From NCBI RefSeq assembly GCF_007859955.1, contig NZ_SJPR01000012.1, positions 1 through 32,069 of the forward strand: a stretch of DNA of 32,069 bases, in the 5' to 3' direction. Position numbers and translations under genes: made by a program. The DNA is from Botrimarina colliarenosi (GTDB lineage: Bacteria; Planctomycetota; Planctomycetia; Pirellulales; Lacipirellulaceae). The notes below the pieces were generated by a model, which was not told the DNA's origin, searched no databases, and saw only the letters and a list, made by a program, of their open reading frames with translations. Position 1 is the first letter of the stretch; each line of letters begins with the position of its first letter. Shown piece by piece: positions 31,936-32,069 of the stretch.

Positions 31936-31947
31936 GCGGAATTCCGC
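31936..31947. repeat. 12-bp perfect palindrome within short direct repeats
   Basis: GCGGAATTCCGC is self-complementary over 12 bases. It lies between the two copies of GTTGAGGCRACCTCGGCGA at 31906-31924 and 31951-31969. It may be chance or a binding or recombination site; nothing else supports either. Confidence 0.35.
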
Positions 31948-32069
31948 GAAGTTGAGGCGACCTCGGCGAATCCGAGCACTCCTGAGAATCGCCTTCTGGC
32001 AGTCACTGTCGAGAATCCCGGCGAGAGTTTAGGGCACTGCTATGAGAGCACTGGCAAGTCATTGGGGGC

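Larger units (their letters stand above)
31631..32069. other. Intergenic region at the right edge of the locus
   Basis: No gene can be supported here. The stretch contains the right copy of the 119-bp repeat (31805-31923). It also holds a 19-base motif repeated at 31906-31924 and 31951-31969 (one mismatch), and a 12-base palindrome GCGGAATTCCGC at 31936-31947. No clear terminator for the plus-strand operon is visible. Confidence 0.5.

Noticed and set aside
1..32069. CRISPR arrays, tRNA and rRNA genes
   Set aside because: No regularly spaced short repeats, cloverleaf-like segments or rRNA-like stretches were seen by reading. Small RNAs cannot be excluded without computation.

Overview
The window looks like a planctomycete chromosome, probably Pirellulales/Lacipirellulaceae-like. 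It is GC-rich and carries several lineage markers: DUF1559 pseudopilin-like proteins with the H-x9-DG motif, PEP-CTERM proteins (one with a dockerin-like calcium repeat), a Rhodopirellula/Verrucomicrobium-type ECF sigma factor next to a FecR-type membrane protein, and several secreted sulfatases. This is inferred from protein families seen in the translations; no database search was possible.

Left edge (1-2949, minus strand): a decayed PEP-CTERM gene end is followed by a small stress/redox-type cluster read right to left: AhpD/carboxymuconolactone-decarboxylase-like protein, ECF sigma factor, zinc-finger anti-sigma-like protein, DUF488 protein and a four-helix membrane protein. This cluster appears unrelated to the rest.

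Main locus (3696-31630): about 28 kb devoted to breaking down a complex, probably sulfated, arabinose-containing (or chemically similar) polysaccharide. It encodes four divergent DUF1680 (GH127/GH146-type) enzymes, two formylglycine sulfatases, one unassigned alpha/alpha-barrel-type glycosidase, one large DUF5695-like protein and a secreted aldose 1-epimerase. Mixed in are two DUF1559 pseudopilins, a small lipoprotein and two paralogous PEP-CTERM proteins. The genes form at least three transcription units with tight or overlapping junctions. (A) 9684 to 3696, minus: DUF1680, sulfatase, glycosidase. (B) 20375 to 11502, minus: PEP-CTERM, DUF1559, DUF1680, DUF1680, sulfatase. (C) 22267 to 31630, plus: ECF sigma, FecR/NPCBM-like sensor, DUF1680, epimerase, DUF5695-like. 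A short plus-strand pair (DUF1559, lipoprotein) sits between A and B, and a second PEP-CTERM gene diverges from C.

How it may work (inference): the single-pass FecR protein with a C-terminal carbohydrate-binding-like domain would sense the glycan outside the cytoplasm and control the adjacent ECF sigma factor. Lipoprotein and secreted enzymes would desulfate and trim the glycan, and the epimerase would equilibrate released sugar anomers. No SusC/SusD, TonB-dependent receptor or ABC/MFS transporter is encoded here. The most striking structural feature is a ~119 bp direct repeat, about 94% identical without gaps, lying just outside each end of the locus (3227-3345 and 31805-31923), which suggests the locus may be a discrete cassette. 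No tRNA, rRNA, CRISPR array or intact transposase was found.
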